In this document: one piece after another, positions 18,139 through 25,903 of the stretch | Position numbering within the stretch: the first letter of the stretch is position 1 | Layout: each line of letters starts with the position of its first letter | DNA from: Bacillota bacterium | GTDB taxonomy: Bacteria > Bacillota > Clostridia > Clostridiales > Clostridiaceae | Length of the DNA: 64,000 nt | Reading direction: 5' to 3' | Assembly: GCA_030706015.1 (NCBI GenBank) | Contig: JAUZPI010000006.1 | Span: forward strand, 24,867-88,866 | Notes under the pieces: model-generated | The model's input: only the letters and a program-made list of their open reading frames with translations | Databases searched by the model: none | What the model was told of the DNA's origin: nothing | Translations under genes and position numbers: made by a program

Positions 18139-18814
18139 ATTTTTCACCTACCTGTATATTGAAATATGATTTTATGTAGGAGTAATCATTACTTGAAAGT
18201 ATTAATATCAATACAAGAATGTATCTTCTCCATTTTTCTAAGAACTTTCTATTCGTACCAGTGAGCAAAGTCATTTCCTTTATAGGAAGATTTTTTTTAT
18301 TACGAATATAATCTACTATATGGTCTTCTCTTGAGCATTTAAAGGCTACATTAAGCAGTGTATTTCTGGTATCAATATGAGAAGGAGAAGCTTTTACTAA
18401 GTCATCAAAGCTTAATTTATATTTTAATAATTCCTTAGAAAGTAAGGTAATCTCTTCTATTCTGTTTAAATTCTCTTGCTGCTTTTCAAATTCTGTTAGT
18501 GCACTTTTAGTATCTATATAATCTATTTTTTCTTCTTCGTCCTTAAACATTAAGTAAGGAGTATTTATTGACTTTCTAAAGTAATCAATCAAAGCATTTT
18601 TTATTAATACCTTAGCATAACTGAGAAATATGCCCTTGTCTTTACTGAAGGTGTCACAAGCGTTGTTGAAGGCTATCAGTGCTATGCTGAGTTCATCATC
18701 ATTAACCCAATCTAATTTTCTATTGCAAATCTTACAGGCAATACTATAAATAAAGCCTTTATTTTCTTCTATGAATTTATTTCTGTTTTCCATTAGAAGA
18801 GGTTTTTTATCCAT
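18131..18814 (-). CDS. sigI: RNA polymerase sigma factor SigI
   Basis: The 227-residue protein matches the SigI group of sigma-70 factors, with a region-2 segment (NDDELSIALIAFNNACDTF, then FLSYAKVLIKNALIDYFRK) and a C-terminal helix-turn-helix (MTLLTGTNRKFLEKWRRYI). The start at 18814 follows AGGAGGTGG. It overlaps rsgI, its presumed membrane anti-sigma factor. Upstream on the same strand ACCCC-N20-CGTA probably forms its own SigI-type promoter, implying autoregulation. SigI factors control heat or wall-polysaccharide responses in Firmicutes. Confidence 0.92.
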   Translation of the reverse strand: MDKKPLLMENRNKFIEENKGFIYSIACKICNRKLDWVNDDELSIALIAFNNACDTFSKDKGIFLSYAKVLIKNALIDYFRKSINTPYLMFKDEEEKIDYIDTKSALTEFEKQQENLNRIEEITLLSKELLKYKLSFDDLVKASPSHIDTRNTLLNVAFKCSREDHIVDYIRNKKNLPIKEMTLLTGTNRKFLEKWRRYILVLILILSSNDYSYIKSYFNIQVGEKYE

Positions 18815-18836
18815 AAAGCCACCTCCTAGAACTTAA

Positions 18837-18865
18837 TACGTATATTATACCGATTTTAAAGGGGT
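18837..18865 (-). promoter_or_regulatory. Putative SigI-type promoter of sigI-rsgI
   Basis: Read on the minus strand, ACCCC (18865-18861) and CGTA (18840-18837) are separated by 20 nt, just upstream of the sigI ribosome binding site. SigI promoters are known to carry a C-rich -35 and a CGWA -10. The same motif and spacing occur divergently at 19011. Confidence 0.6.
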
Positions 18866-18925
18866 AATAACATAGAAAATTCTGTTACTTTGGCGGCCTT
18901 CGTTATTTTAGGTAAACATAAATAA

Positions 18926-18996
18926 ACCGATTTCTAACCTTCAGATGGCGTTTTAAACTTCATCTGAAGGTTAGAAATCGGTAGCCATCGGATAAA
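18926..18996. repeat. Perfect 22-bp inverted repeat with conserved 17-nt tail
   Basis: Arms at 18926-18947 and 18961-18982 are perfect reverse complements with a 13-nt loop. The end of the right arm runs into GGTAGCCATCGGATAAA (18980-18996), which recurs with one mismatch, inverted, at 40135-40151 beside another long hairpin of unrelated arm sequence. There is no T-run, so it is not a standard terminator. Confidence 0.8.
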
Positions 18997-19010
18997 ATAA
19001 ATTGACGAGT

Positions 19011-19039
19011 ACCCCCCTAAAAGAAAGATAGCTTTCGTA
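19011..19039 (+). promoter_or_regulatory. Putative SigI-type promoter of the small secreted peptide gene
   Basis: ACCCC (19011-19015) and CGTA (19036-19039) are separated by 20 nt, the same architecture as the divergent motif in front of sigI. Transcription from here would give a ~120-nt leader before the peptide gene at 19165. Confidence 0.55.
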
Positions 19040-19164
19040 TATTAAAATAGCAAAATTCCAAAGAAAGATACGGCGCTTACTTCAATAGCTAGTGCCATAA
19101 ATGATCTAGATGAAGAAAAGATATAGATTTAAATTAGATATAAATGAAAGGTGGAAGATTAATT

Positions 19165-19299
19165 ATGAAAAAGAGGATTATAGTAATGATATTGATAACT
19201 GTGATTTCATTACCTAAAGTGGTTTATGCAAAGGAGCAAAAAGAAAATAATATAGCTAAAAATAAAGCTCAAAGTACTGCAGTAAAAAGCATTAATTAA
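19165..19299 (+). CDS. Small secreted peptide, 44 residues, unknown function
   Basis: ATG at 19165 follows AAAGGTGG with good spacing. The product starts with a short signal peptide (MKKRIIVMILITVISLPKV, probable cleavage after VYA) and leaves a mature peptide of about 22 residues rich in Lys, Asn and Gln. It lies downstream of a putative SigI promoter and is closed by a strong terminator, so it is a self-standing gene. A role as an exported signal or envelope peptide is possible but nothing in the sequence decides it. Confidence 0.6.
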   Translation: MKKRIIVMILITVISLPKVVYAKEQKENNIAKNKAQSTAVKSIN

Positions 19300-19332
19300 T
19301 TGCCGTGATTGGTAAATTTACATATGAAAGTT

Positions 19333-19369
19333 GGTGGTATAGCGTGGATAAATACCACCGATTTTTTTA
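19333..19369 (+). terminator. Terminator after the small peptide gene
   Basis: GGTGGTAT (19333-19340) pairs with ATACCACC (19352-19359), followed by GATTTTTTTA. Confidence 0.85.
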
Positions 19370-19399
19370 CTTTAGAAAATATTATTATGAGGTAATAAA

Positions 19400-20206
19400 A
19401 TGAAAACAGATAGAATGATATATATACTTTTGGCATTGCTAAACAAAGAACATGTAACAGCTGCAGAATTGGCTGAGCATTTTAAAGTATCAGTGAGAAC
19501 TATTTACAGAGATATAGAAGCATTAAATATGGCAGGTGTTCCTATTTATGCGAAGACGGGGGCAGAAGGCGGCTTTACTATATTAGAAAATTATAGATCA
19601 GATAAGCAGCTGATAAGTGAGGAAGAAGTGACTTCAATAATAACAGCCTTGAAAAGCAATATAAGTCAAAAAGAAAAGATAAGGACAATAAAGGAAGCAT
19701 TAGAGGAAAATAAAATACTAAGTTTTAAATATATAAATTATAGTAATATTAATTCGGAAAGAATAGTGGAACCAATTAATTTAATCTTTAAAGGGTTTTG
19801 CTGGTATTTAAGTGCATATTGCAGAAAAGAAGAAATTATCAGTGTATTTAGATTGTCTAAAATGGAAGACTTAAAAACGTTAAACCATAATTATGAACTA
19901 AAAGAAGAGCTGCTTAATAAAAAAGAAAAGAAAACCTTTGGAATGAATAAACATGCATTTAGTGTCAATAGTTTCACAATGAAATTCAGTGCTAGAGTTA
20001 GATCAAAGGTTCTGGAATATTTTGATGAAGAACAACTAGAATACATGGATGATGGCAGTATGAGGGTAGATATAGACTATCCAGAAGATGATTGGACCTA
20101 TGGCTTTATTTTAAGCTTTGGCGCCGATGCAGAAGTGCTCAAGCCTCAACGTTTAAGAGAGAGTATAAAAGAAAAAAGCAGTAAAGTTTATGATTTGTAT
20201 AAATAA
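19400..20206 (+). CDS. YafY-type HTH/WYL transcriptional regulator (short paralogue)
   Basis: The 268-residue protein has an N-terminal winged helix (VTAAELAEHFKVSVRTIYRD) and a C-terminal WYL domain (EPINLIFKGFCWYLSAYCR). It is closely similar to the 308-residue protein at 22574 but lacks about 40 residues of the linker between the two domains. A GAGG site precedes the ATG. A hairpin with CATG arms follows. WYL regulators usually bind a small ligand or nucleic acid and control neighbouring genes; the target here is not evident. Confidence 0.88.
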   Translation: MKTDRMIYILLALLNKEHVTAAELAEHFKVSVRTIYRDIEALNMAGVPIYAKTGAEGGFTILENYRSDKQLISEEEVTSIITALKSNISQKEKIRTIKEALEENKILSFKYINYSNINSERIVEPINLIFKGFCWYLSAYCRKEEIISVFRLSKMEDLKTLNHNYELKEELLNKKEKKTFGMNKHAFSVNSFTMKFSARVRSKVLEYFDEEQLEYMDDGSMRVDIDYPEDDWTYGFILSFGADAEVLKPQRLRESIKEKSSKVYDLYK

Positions 20207-20230
20207 ACATGGCACAATGCTGTCATGTTT
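20205..20230 (+). terminator. Hairpin terminator after the first WYL regulator
   Basis: AAACATGGCA pairs with TGTCATGTTT (one wobble), closing a short loop and followed by ATATTTG. The same hairpin, diverged, follows the paralogue at 23500. Confidence 0.55.
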
Positions 20231-20344
20231 ATATTTGTATTCTTAAAATAGTATAATCAAGTTTTATGCAGTTGTTCTATATATTTGAAGTGAATGTCCG
20301 TATTATGTATAATAAAGATATAATCATAAAAGGGGAGAATAATG

Positions 20345-21019
20345 ATGGCAGAGATAAAATCAATTATATTCGATATGGACGGGCTGATGTTTGATACAGA
20401 AAGGCTTTCCTTTGCTTCATGGAGACAAGCCGCAGGTAAATACGGCTATGAGATTGAGGAAGAAATATTGAAAAAAACACTGGGTACTAACCTAATTAGA
20501 ACTAAAGAAATATACATACAGCATTTTGGACAACAATTTCCTATTGATGAAATAGTGAAGGATAGATTTGAAATAGCAGAGCAGCATATAATAGAAAATG
20601 GAGTTTCTGTTAAAGAAGGTTTATATGTCTTGTTAGATTATTTGAACAGCTTAGATATAAAGAAAGCGGTGGCCACATCTACCAGCAGAGAAAGAGCAAC
20701 CAATCTGATTAAGATGGCTAATGTATATGAGCATTTTGATTATATAATTTGTGGCGATGAAATTGAACAAGGTAAACCACATCCGGAAATATTTTTAAAG
20801 GCAGCTGAAAAGCTTGGATGTTTACCTGAGAATTGCATGGTACTAGAAGATTCTCAGACTGGGATATTGGCAGCTTATAGAGCTGGAATGATGCCAGTAA
20901 TGATACCAGACTTAAAGGAACCAGATGAAGAAACTCAAAAGCTGCTTTTTAGACAAATGAAAAATCTATCCGAAGTTAAATTGTTTTTAGAGGAGGTATA
21001 TGCTTATAAGGCTATCTGA
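20345..21019 (+). CDS. HAD-superfamily phosphatase, beta-phosphoglucomutase-like
   Basis: The 224-residue protein carries HAD motif I IIFDMDGLMFDTE, motif II VATSTSRE, the Lys in GKPHPEIF and motif IV VLEDSQTGILAA, as in the beta-phosphoglucomutase/phosphatase subgroup with a helical cap. The ATG at 20345 has 7 nt from AGGGGAG; ATG 20342 is also possible. It probably hydrolyses a small phosphorylated metabolite. Its end overlaps by 16 nt the end of the convergent amidohydrolase gene. Confidence 0.88.
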   Translation: MAEIKSIIFDMDGLMFDTERLSFASWRQAAGKYGYEIEEEILKKTLGTNLIRTKEIYIQHFGQQFPIDEIVKDRFEIAEQHIIENGVSVKEGLYVLLDYLNSLDIKKAVATSTSRERATNLIKMANVYEHFDYIICGDEIEQGKPHPEIFLKAAEKLGCLPENCMVLEDSQTGILAAYRAGMMPVMIPDLKEPDEETQKLLFRQMKNLSEVKLFLEEVYAYKAI

Positions 21020-22347
21020 TCTAAAATTTCATCCACATTTTCTATTTTATTTATCTTAGGGTTATTGATGATATTTCCTCGACAGACAACCATATTAGGA
21101 TTTGATAGCGTTCTTAAATTTTCTAAAGGGTTTTCATCTAATACTATAAAGTCAGCGGATTTTCCAACAGTCAATGACCCTGTTTCATTATCTATGCCAA
21201 GTATTTCTGCATTGGATTTTGTGGCAAGGTAAATAGCCTGTTTATGAGTAATATCAGCGCATTTTACAAGGTAGTCCAATTCTCGCCAAGTATTGTAATG
21301 AGTTACGTAAGGCAGGGAAGCATCAGTGCCTATTCCTACCTTTACTCCAGCATTTATAGCCTGTTTTACCCCACGAAGCATTTTATTATATACAATTGAA
21401 GCATTTTTCCTTGAAATTTCGCTTACATTAGTGAGGGCTGTATCCAGACTGTGCATAGGAATAACTGCATATAGAGTTGATATAAGAGAAGAGTAGCCTC
21501 TAAGAGTTTTTGGATTGTTTTTAAAAAGTTCTATCATTTCTTCATCCATTTCACTGCCATGTTCTATGGTATCCACACCCCCTAAAAGAGCTATTCTGAC
21601 TCCTTCAGTACTTTCTACATGTGCAGCTACCATAAGGCCTATTTTGTGGGCTTCTTCACAGACAGCAGTAACTTCTTCTAGGGTCATTTCTAGTCTGCCA
21701 GCGTCTCCTACTTTTCTTGCGTCCACTATGCCGCCAGTGATACAAATCTTAATGAAATCTACTCCTAAAGTAACGTTTTGTCTTACGCATTTTCTTCCTT
21801 CCCAGGGTGAATCGCTGATTATGGATATAATCGATGCTCCATGACCACCCGTTACACAGATGGCTGCACCAGAACCAATAAGTCTTGGTCCTAAATATTT
21901 ATTATTATCAATTTCATTTCTTAGGGTAATATCATCATACTGCTGGTCACCTAAACAGCGAACAGTGGTAACTCCAGAATTTAAAGCATTAAGCACATTA
22001 TCTCTCTTAGAAAGTAATGCAGAGTTTTTTTTACGTCTATTTTTCAATTTTTCTATAATGGAGATTCTAGATTTATCGGTATTATTGGCCTTCCAAGGGG
22101 AACCATTGCTAAATAAATGTACATGAGCGTTAATCAGCCCAGGCATAATATATTTATGATTAATATCTATTATTGTAAAATTATCCGGTATTTTAACTTC
22201 ATTTTTTCTGCCAATTTTACTTATGCTTCCTTTATTTACACCATTATTATTGGTATTTTCTATTAGCATTATCATGTCATTTTTTGCATTGCTGTTTAAG
22301 TTACCATCAATTAAATTACAATTGATAAATGCATAATTATTACTCAT
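21004..22347 (-). CDS. Amidohydrolase family protein (imidazolonepropionase-like)
   Basis: The 447-residue metal-dependent hydrolase has the N-terminal PGLINAHVHLF metal site, the metal-ligand region TGGHGASI, AAHVESTEG, DTIEHGSEM and GIGTDASLPYV, followed by the C-terminal beta-sandwich end (GSLTVGKSADFIVLDENPLE). This is the imidazolonepropionase/prolidase-like subgroup. The start at 22347 follows GGGATGAT; a longer start at 22398 lacks a ribosome binding site. No signal peptide is seen. The substrate cannot be read from sequence. Confidence 0.88.
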   Translation of the reverse strand: MSNNYAFINCNLIDGNLNSNAKNDMIMLIENTNNNGVNKGSISKIGRKNEVKIPDNFTIIDINHKYIMPGLINAHVHLFSNGSPWKANNTDKSRISIIEKLKNRRKKNSALLSKRDNVLNALNSGVTTVRCLGDQQYDDITLRNEIDNNKYLGPRLIGSGAAICVTGGHGASIISIISDSPWEGRKCVRQNVTLGVDFIKICITGGIVDARKVGDAGRLEMTLEEVTAVCEEAHKIGLMVAAHVESTEGVRIALLGGVDTIEHGSEMDEEMIELFKNNPKTLRGYSSLISTLYAVIPMHSLDTALTNVSEISRKNASIVYNKMLRGVKQAINAGVKVGIGTDASLPYVTHYNTWRELDYLVKCADITHKQAIYLATKSNAEILGIDNETGSLTVGKSADFIVLDENPLENLRTLSNPNMVVCRGNIINNPKINKIENVDEILDQIAL

Positions 22348-22573
22348 AATTTTATCATCCCTATCTACTAAAAAATAAATTTTATTATAATTATACATAA
22401 AATGTAAAATGTTTTAAATAAATCAGGGCTTTTTTCTACTATTATTAAAAATAGTTGTGAGAATTAACAAATTTTAAGAAGATAACATTTTTCCGAATTA
22501 TGAGGTTATGTGATATAATTAGTAATTAAATATAAAGTTACAGGAAAATTAATGATATATACGAGGTAATAAT

Positions 22574-23500
22574 ATGAAGATTGATAGAATGCTTTACATA
22601 CTTTTATCTCTCTTAAATAAAGACCAGGTAACAGCCGCTGAGCTGGCTGAGCATTTTCAAGTATCCGTGAGAACTATTTATAGAGATATAGAAGCGTTGA
22701 ATATGGCAGGTATTCCTATATACGCTCAGCAAGGTTCAGGCGGCGGCTTTAGTATATTAGAAAATTATAAGCTGGATAAGCAGCTGCTTAAAGAGGATGA
22801 GGTAGCTTCAATAATAGCAGCCTTAAAAGGGATGGCTACAACTGTTGATGACAATAAACTGACTAGCATTATAGAGAAAATGAAAGCAGTAAGCAAACCC
22901 TCAAAGGAGATCTTAAGTAAGGAAGTTGTCCTTGATTTTAGTCCTTGGGGCAGCAGTAAAAGGCAAAAAGAAAAATTAAAGCTTATAAAAAAGGGCATAG
23001 AGACCAATAGAGTATTAGCTTTTAAATATACTAATTTAAGTAATAAAAGTTCAGACAGAGTAGTAGAGCCTATAAATTTAATATTTAGAGGATACTCTTG
23101 GTATCTAAATGCTTATTGCAGAAAAAAAGAAGCTGTAAGGGTATTTAGATTATCAAGAATTTCTGGATTAGAAATTCTTGAGGAAACCTACGAGCCTAAA
23201 GAAGAGCTTTTTTCTAAAGAGGATATTTCTTTTGGCATGAATAAGTTTAAGCCTAGTAACAATAAATTCATTATGAAGTTTTCGCCTAAAGTTATGGCAA
23301 GGGTTCAGGATTCTTTCGATGAAGAACAAATTGAGTATTTGGAAGACGGCTGCATGAGGGTAGAGGTAGACTATCCAGAGGATGAGTGGACTTATGGTTT
23401 TATTCTAAGCTTTGGCTCTGATGCAGAAGTACTGGGGCCACAGCATTTAAGAGATATAATAAAAGAAAAAAGTATTAAAATTTATAATTTATATAAATGA
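22574..23500 (+). CDS. YafY-type HTH/WYL transcriptional regulator (full-length paralogue)
   Basis: The 308-residue protein has the winged-helix segment VTAAELAEHFQVSVRTIYRD, a linker of ~90 residues and a WYL domain (EPINLIFRGYSWYLNAYCR), ending in PEDEWTYGFILSFGSDAEVL. It is a clear duplicate of the regulator at 19400 with the linker intact. TATAAT near 22513 may be its -10 box. The GyrI-like gene follows on the same strand after a terminator-like hairpin. Confidence 0.9.
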   Translation: MKIDRMLYILLSLLNKDQVTAAELAEHFQVSVRTIYRDIEALNMAGIPIYAQQGSGGGFSILENYKLDKQLLKEDEVASIIAALKGMATTVDDNKLTSIIEKMKAVSKPSKEILSKEVVLDFSPWGSSKRQKEKLKLIKKGIETNRVLAFKYTNLSNKSSDRVVEPINLIFRGYSWYLNAYCRKKEAVRVFRLSRISGLEILEETYEPKEELFSKEDISFGMNKFKPSNNKFIMKFSPKVMARVQDSFDEEQIEYLEDGCMRVEVDYPEDEWTYGFILSFGSDAEVLGPQHLRDIIKEKSIKIYNLYK

Positions 23501-23531
23501 ACATGACATACTGCTGTCATGTTTATTTTTG
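23500..23531 (+). terminator. Terminator after the second WYL regulator
   Basis: AACATGACA (23500-23508) pairs perfectly with TGTCATGTT (23515-23523), followed by TATTTTTG. The stem begins inside the TGA stop codon. Confidence 0.7.
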
Positions 23532-23579
23532 TATCATGTAAATATACACAGATAAATAATATATTTGAGGTGGTTTGCG

Positions 23580-24188
23580 ATGAGTAAGATAGATTATAAA
23601 AAGCAATTAAAAGAATTATATACAGGTAAAAAGGGTGTCTTTAATATTATAGAAATTCCTAAAAACAAATACCTTCAAATTCACGGCAGTGGAAATCCTA
23701 ATACAAATCCAAGCTATAAGGCTGCAGTGGAGGCACTATACACTATTGCCTACTCTGCTAAATTTATATGCAAGAAAAGTGAGCAGGACTTCGTGGTTAT
23801 GCCTTTAGAAGGTTTATGGTACGCTGATGATAATGATCTATTCCACTGCAGAGAAAAGGATAAGTGGAAATGGACAATGCTAATAATGATGCCTCCCTTT
23901 GTCACTGAATACATATTCAAGGAAGCTGTGGATACAGCCAAAAAGAAAAAGGACAATGCAAAAATAGATGAGGTTTTCTTTAGGGAATATGACGAAGGAC
24001 TGGCTGTGCAGACTTTACACGTAGGAAGCTATGATGCTGAGACTCCTGTTATTGCGTCTATGCATGAATATGTTCTACAGCAAGGCTATAAATTGACTGG
24101 ACTCCACCATGAAATATATTTAAGTAATCCCAATACTGTAGCAGCTGAAAAATTAAAAACTATTATAAGGCAGCCAATAGCAAGGTAA
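23580..24188 (+). CDS. GyrI-like small-molecule-binding domain protein
   Basis: The ATG at 23580 follows GAGGTGG (23567-23573). The 202-residue protein resembles stand-alone GyrI-like (SHV-like fold, DUF-type) proteins: NKYLQIHGSGNPN near the start, VMPLEGLWYAD, KWKWTMLIMMPPFV and GLHHEIYLSNPNTV. There is no DNA-binding domain. Such proteins bind or hydrolyse small cyclic compounds and are often encoded next to WYL or MerR regulators, so the WYL regulator just upstream may control it. Confidence 0.8.
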   Translation: MSKIDYKKQLKELYTGKKGVFNIIEIPKNKYLQIHGSGNPNTNPSYKAAVEALYTIAYSAKFICKKSEQDFVVMPLEGLWYADDNDLFHCREKDKWKWTMLIMMPPFVTEYIFKEAVDTAKKKKDNAKIDEVFFREYDEGLAVQTLHVGSYDAETPVIASMHEYVLQQGYKLTGLHHEIYLSNPNTVAAEKLKTIIRQPIAR

Positions 24189-24293
24189 GAAAAAAGAGAA
24201 GTATCAATATAAGTTTTTTAATCTAATTTTAATTTTCCATTTCTATAATATAATGCAATTGAATTAAACGAAACTAGGGAGGAAAATTAACAT

Positions 24294-25082
24294 ATGAATA
24301 AACCTGTATCTGATACTATGCAGCAAGTAAAGCATGTTCTTACTAAGGTTCCAGAAATTACAGTATATTTTTGGATTATAAAAATATTAACTACTGGTAT
24401 GGGAGAAGTCACATCTGACTTTTTAGCCAATCACATGGATCCGGTAATTGCAGTAGCACTTGCTGGAATTTGTTTAATAGTAGCGTTAATAGTGCAATTC
24501 TCCTTACGCCGATATGTAGCATGGATTTATTGGTTAAATGTTATTATGGTGAGTATATTTGGAACTATGGCAGCAGATGTTTTGCATGTTGGATTTGGCA
24601 TCCCATATGTTGCTTCAACCATATTTTTTGTGGTGGCACTAGCAATTATTTTTACAATCTGGTACGCAAGCGAGAAGACTTTATCTATACACAGTATCTA
24701 CACTCGCCGTCGTGAATTTTTTTACTGGAGTACCATATTAACAACTTTTGCACTTGGAACTGCGGTAGGAGATATGACTGCAACAACTATGCATTTGGGT
24801 TATTTCTTATCTGGTGTTATGTTTGCAGCTTTGATTGCTATTCCAGCTTTAGCCTACTGGTTATTTGATTTGAATGAAATCTTTGCATTCTGGTTCGCTT
24901 ATATAGTTACGCGACCACTTGGAGCCTCATTTGCAGATTGGGCTGGAGTACCTAGTAATCGCGGTGGTCTTGGCTTGGGAACTGGCTGGGTGAGCTTAGG
25001 CTTAACAATTATAATTTTCGGTATTGTTGGTTATTTAGCAGTTACCCGCAAGGATGTTAAGGACGCAGCTATCTCAGGTTAA
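24294..25082 (+). CDS. DUF347 / COG4705 membrane protein
   Basis: The 262-residue protein is almost entirely hydrophobic (about 7-8 membrane segments) and contains four related short repeats with a Gly and a buried acidic residue: TGMGEVTSDF, FGTMAADVLH, LGTAVGDMTA and RPLGASFADW. That pattern is the DUF347 repeat family (COG4705). Function is not established from sequence; regularly spaced Gly-Asp pairs in membranes suggest ion or metal transport, which is inference. It is followed by a strong terminator, and appears monocistronic. Confidence 0.82.
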   Translation: MNKPVSDTMQQVKHVLTKVPEITVYFWIIKILTTGMGEVTSDFLANHMDPVIAVALAGICLIVALIVQFSLRRYVAWIYWLNVIMVSIFGTMAADVLHVGFGIPYVASTIFFVVALAIIFTIWYASEKTLSIHSIYTRRREFFYWSTILTTFALGTAVGDMTATTMHLGYFLSGVMFAALIAIPALAYWLFDLNEIFAFWFAYIVTRPLGASFADWAGVPSNRGGLGLGTGWVSLGLTIIIFGIVGYLAVTRKDVKDAAISG

Positions 25083-25090
25083 AATACGAA

Positions 25091-25138
25091 AAAGAACAGT
25101 GTAGTATAAATTTTCATACTACACTGTTCTTTTTTTCA
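25091..25138. terminator. Strong terminator after the DUF347 gene
   Basis: AAAGAACAGTGTAGTAT (from 25091) and its complement ending near 25132 form a stem of about 17 bp, followed by TTTTTTT. Confidence 0.9.
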
Positions 25139-25435
25139 TCGCTCATTACTTTTGTATTTAAACTTAGAAGGGGGGACCTCATAGGTTCAATTACTATTTT
25201 TCTACGAGAAATATATAACTATATATTTATATTATATATTCAAGTTGTTAATTTAGAATAAATAGATTATTAACAAGTGTTGAACAATTAGTAAATTAGG
25301 TGTAAAAAAGCTAAGTATAACTAACAGTTATAAGAGCTTAAAAGCTAGGATACTAAAATAGCCCTTCTATATACTTAGAGAAGTCATACAAATATTGCAG
25401 TGTTTGTAATGATATCGAGTTTATGGAAAATTATG
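25139..25435. other. Intergenic region, nothing recognised
   Basis: About 300 nt of AT-rich sequence precede the BlaI-type promoter. I see no gene, riboswitch or repeat in it. Confidence 0.5.
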
Positions 25436-25496
25436 TTGACAATCATATGTTACAAATGTAATATATAGCTAAGAAGTTAATATTACATTTGTAATA
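25436..25496 (+). promoter_or_regulatory. blaI-type promoter with two BlaI/MecI operators
   Basis: TTGACA (25436-25441) and TAATAT (25459-25464) are 17 nt apart. A palindrome TTACAAATGTAA (25450-25461) overlaps the -10 box, and a second, TATTACATTTGTAATA (25481-25496), covers the start of transcription and abuts the ribosome binding site TAGGAGG. Both match the TACA/TGTA dyads bound by BlaI/MecI repressors, so the operon is very probably autorepressed. Confidence 0.85.
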
Positions 25497-25508
25497 GGAG
25501 GTTTTGAA

Positions 25509-25892
25509 ATGTGTAATGTACCGCAAATATCTGATTCAGAATGGAAAGTTATGAAAATAGTATGGGCAAATAAGAGCTGTACTGCAAATCAAGTTGTGGA
25601 GGTATTGTCTGAAAATACAGATTGGCAGCCGCAAACAATTAGGACCTTAATAAATCGTCTTGTAAAGAAGGGAGTATTAAATTACATAGTAGATGAAAAT
25701 GATAAGAAGACCTATCACTATTTTGCTACAGTGGAAGAACGTCAATGCGTTAAGGCTGAAAGTCAATCTTTTTTAGATCGAGTATTTAACGGTTCTTTAA
25801 AGGTTATGATGGAGAACTTTGTATCTGATTCAAAATTATCTGAGGAAGATATTGATGAACTTAAGCGTATCTTAGATAAAAAGAAGGGGTAA
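25509..25892 (+). CDS. BlaI/MecI/CopY-family repressor
   Basis: The 127-residue protein has the BlaI winged helix (SDSEWKVMKIVWANKS, QPQTIRTLINRLVKKGVL) and the C-terminal dimerisation helices. It would bind the two TTACA-type dyads in its own promoter and be inactivated by the partner M56 peptidase encoded 11 nt downstream. The start follows TAGGAGG. Whether it responds to beta-lactams is uncertain because the partner lacks a penicillin-binding sensor domain. Confidence 0.92.
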   Translation: MCNVPQISDSEWKVMKIVWANKSCTANQVVEVLSENTDWQPQTIRTLINRLVKKGVLNYIVDENDKKTYHYFATVEERQCVKAESQSFLDRVFNGSLKVMMENFVSDSKLSEEDIDELKRILDKKKG

Positions 25893-25903
25893 AAGGTGAG
25901 CAT

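Noticed and set aside
25139..25435. Possible riboswitch or small gene before blaI
   Set aside because: No consensus motif, ribosome binding site or stable hairpin was found.
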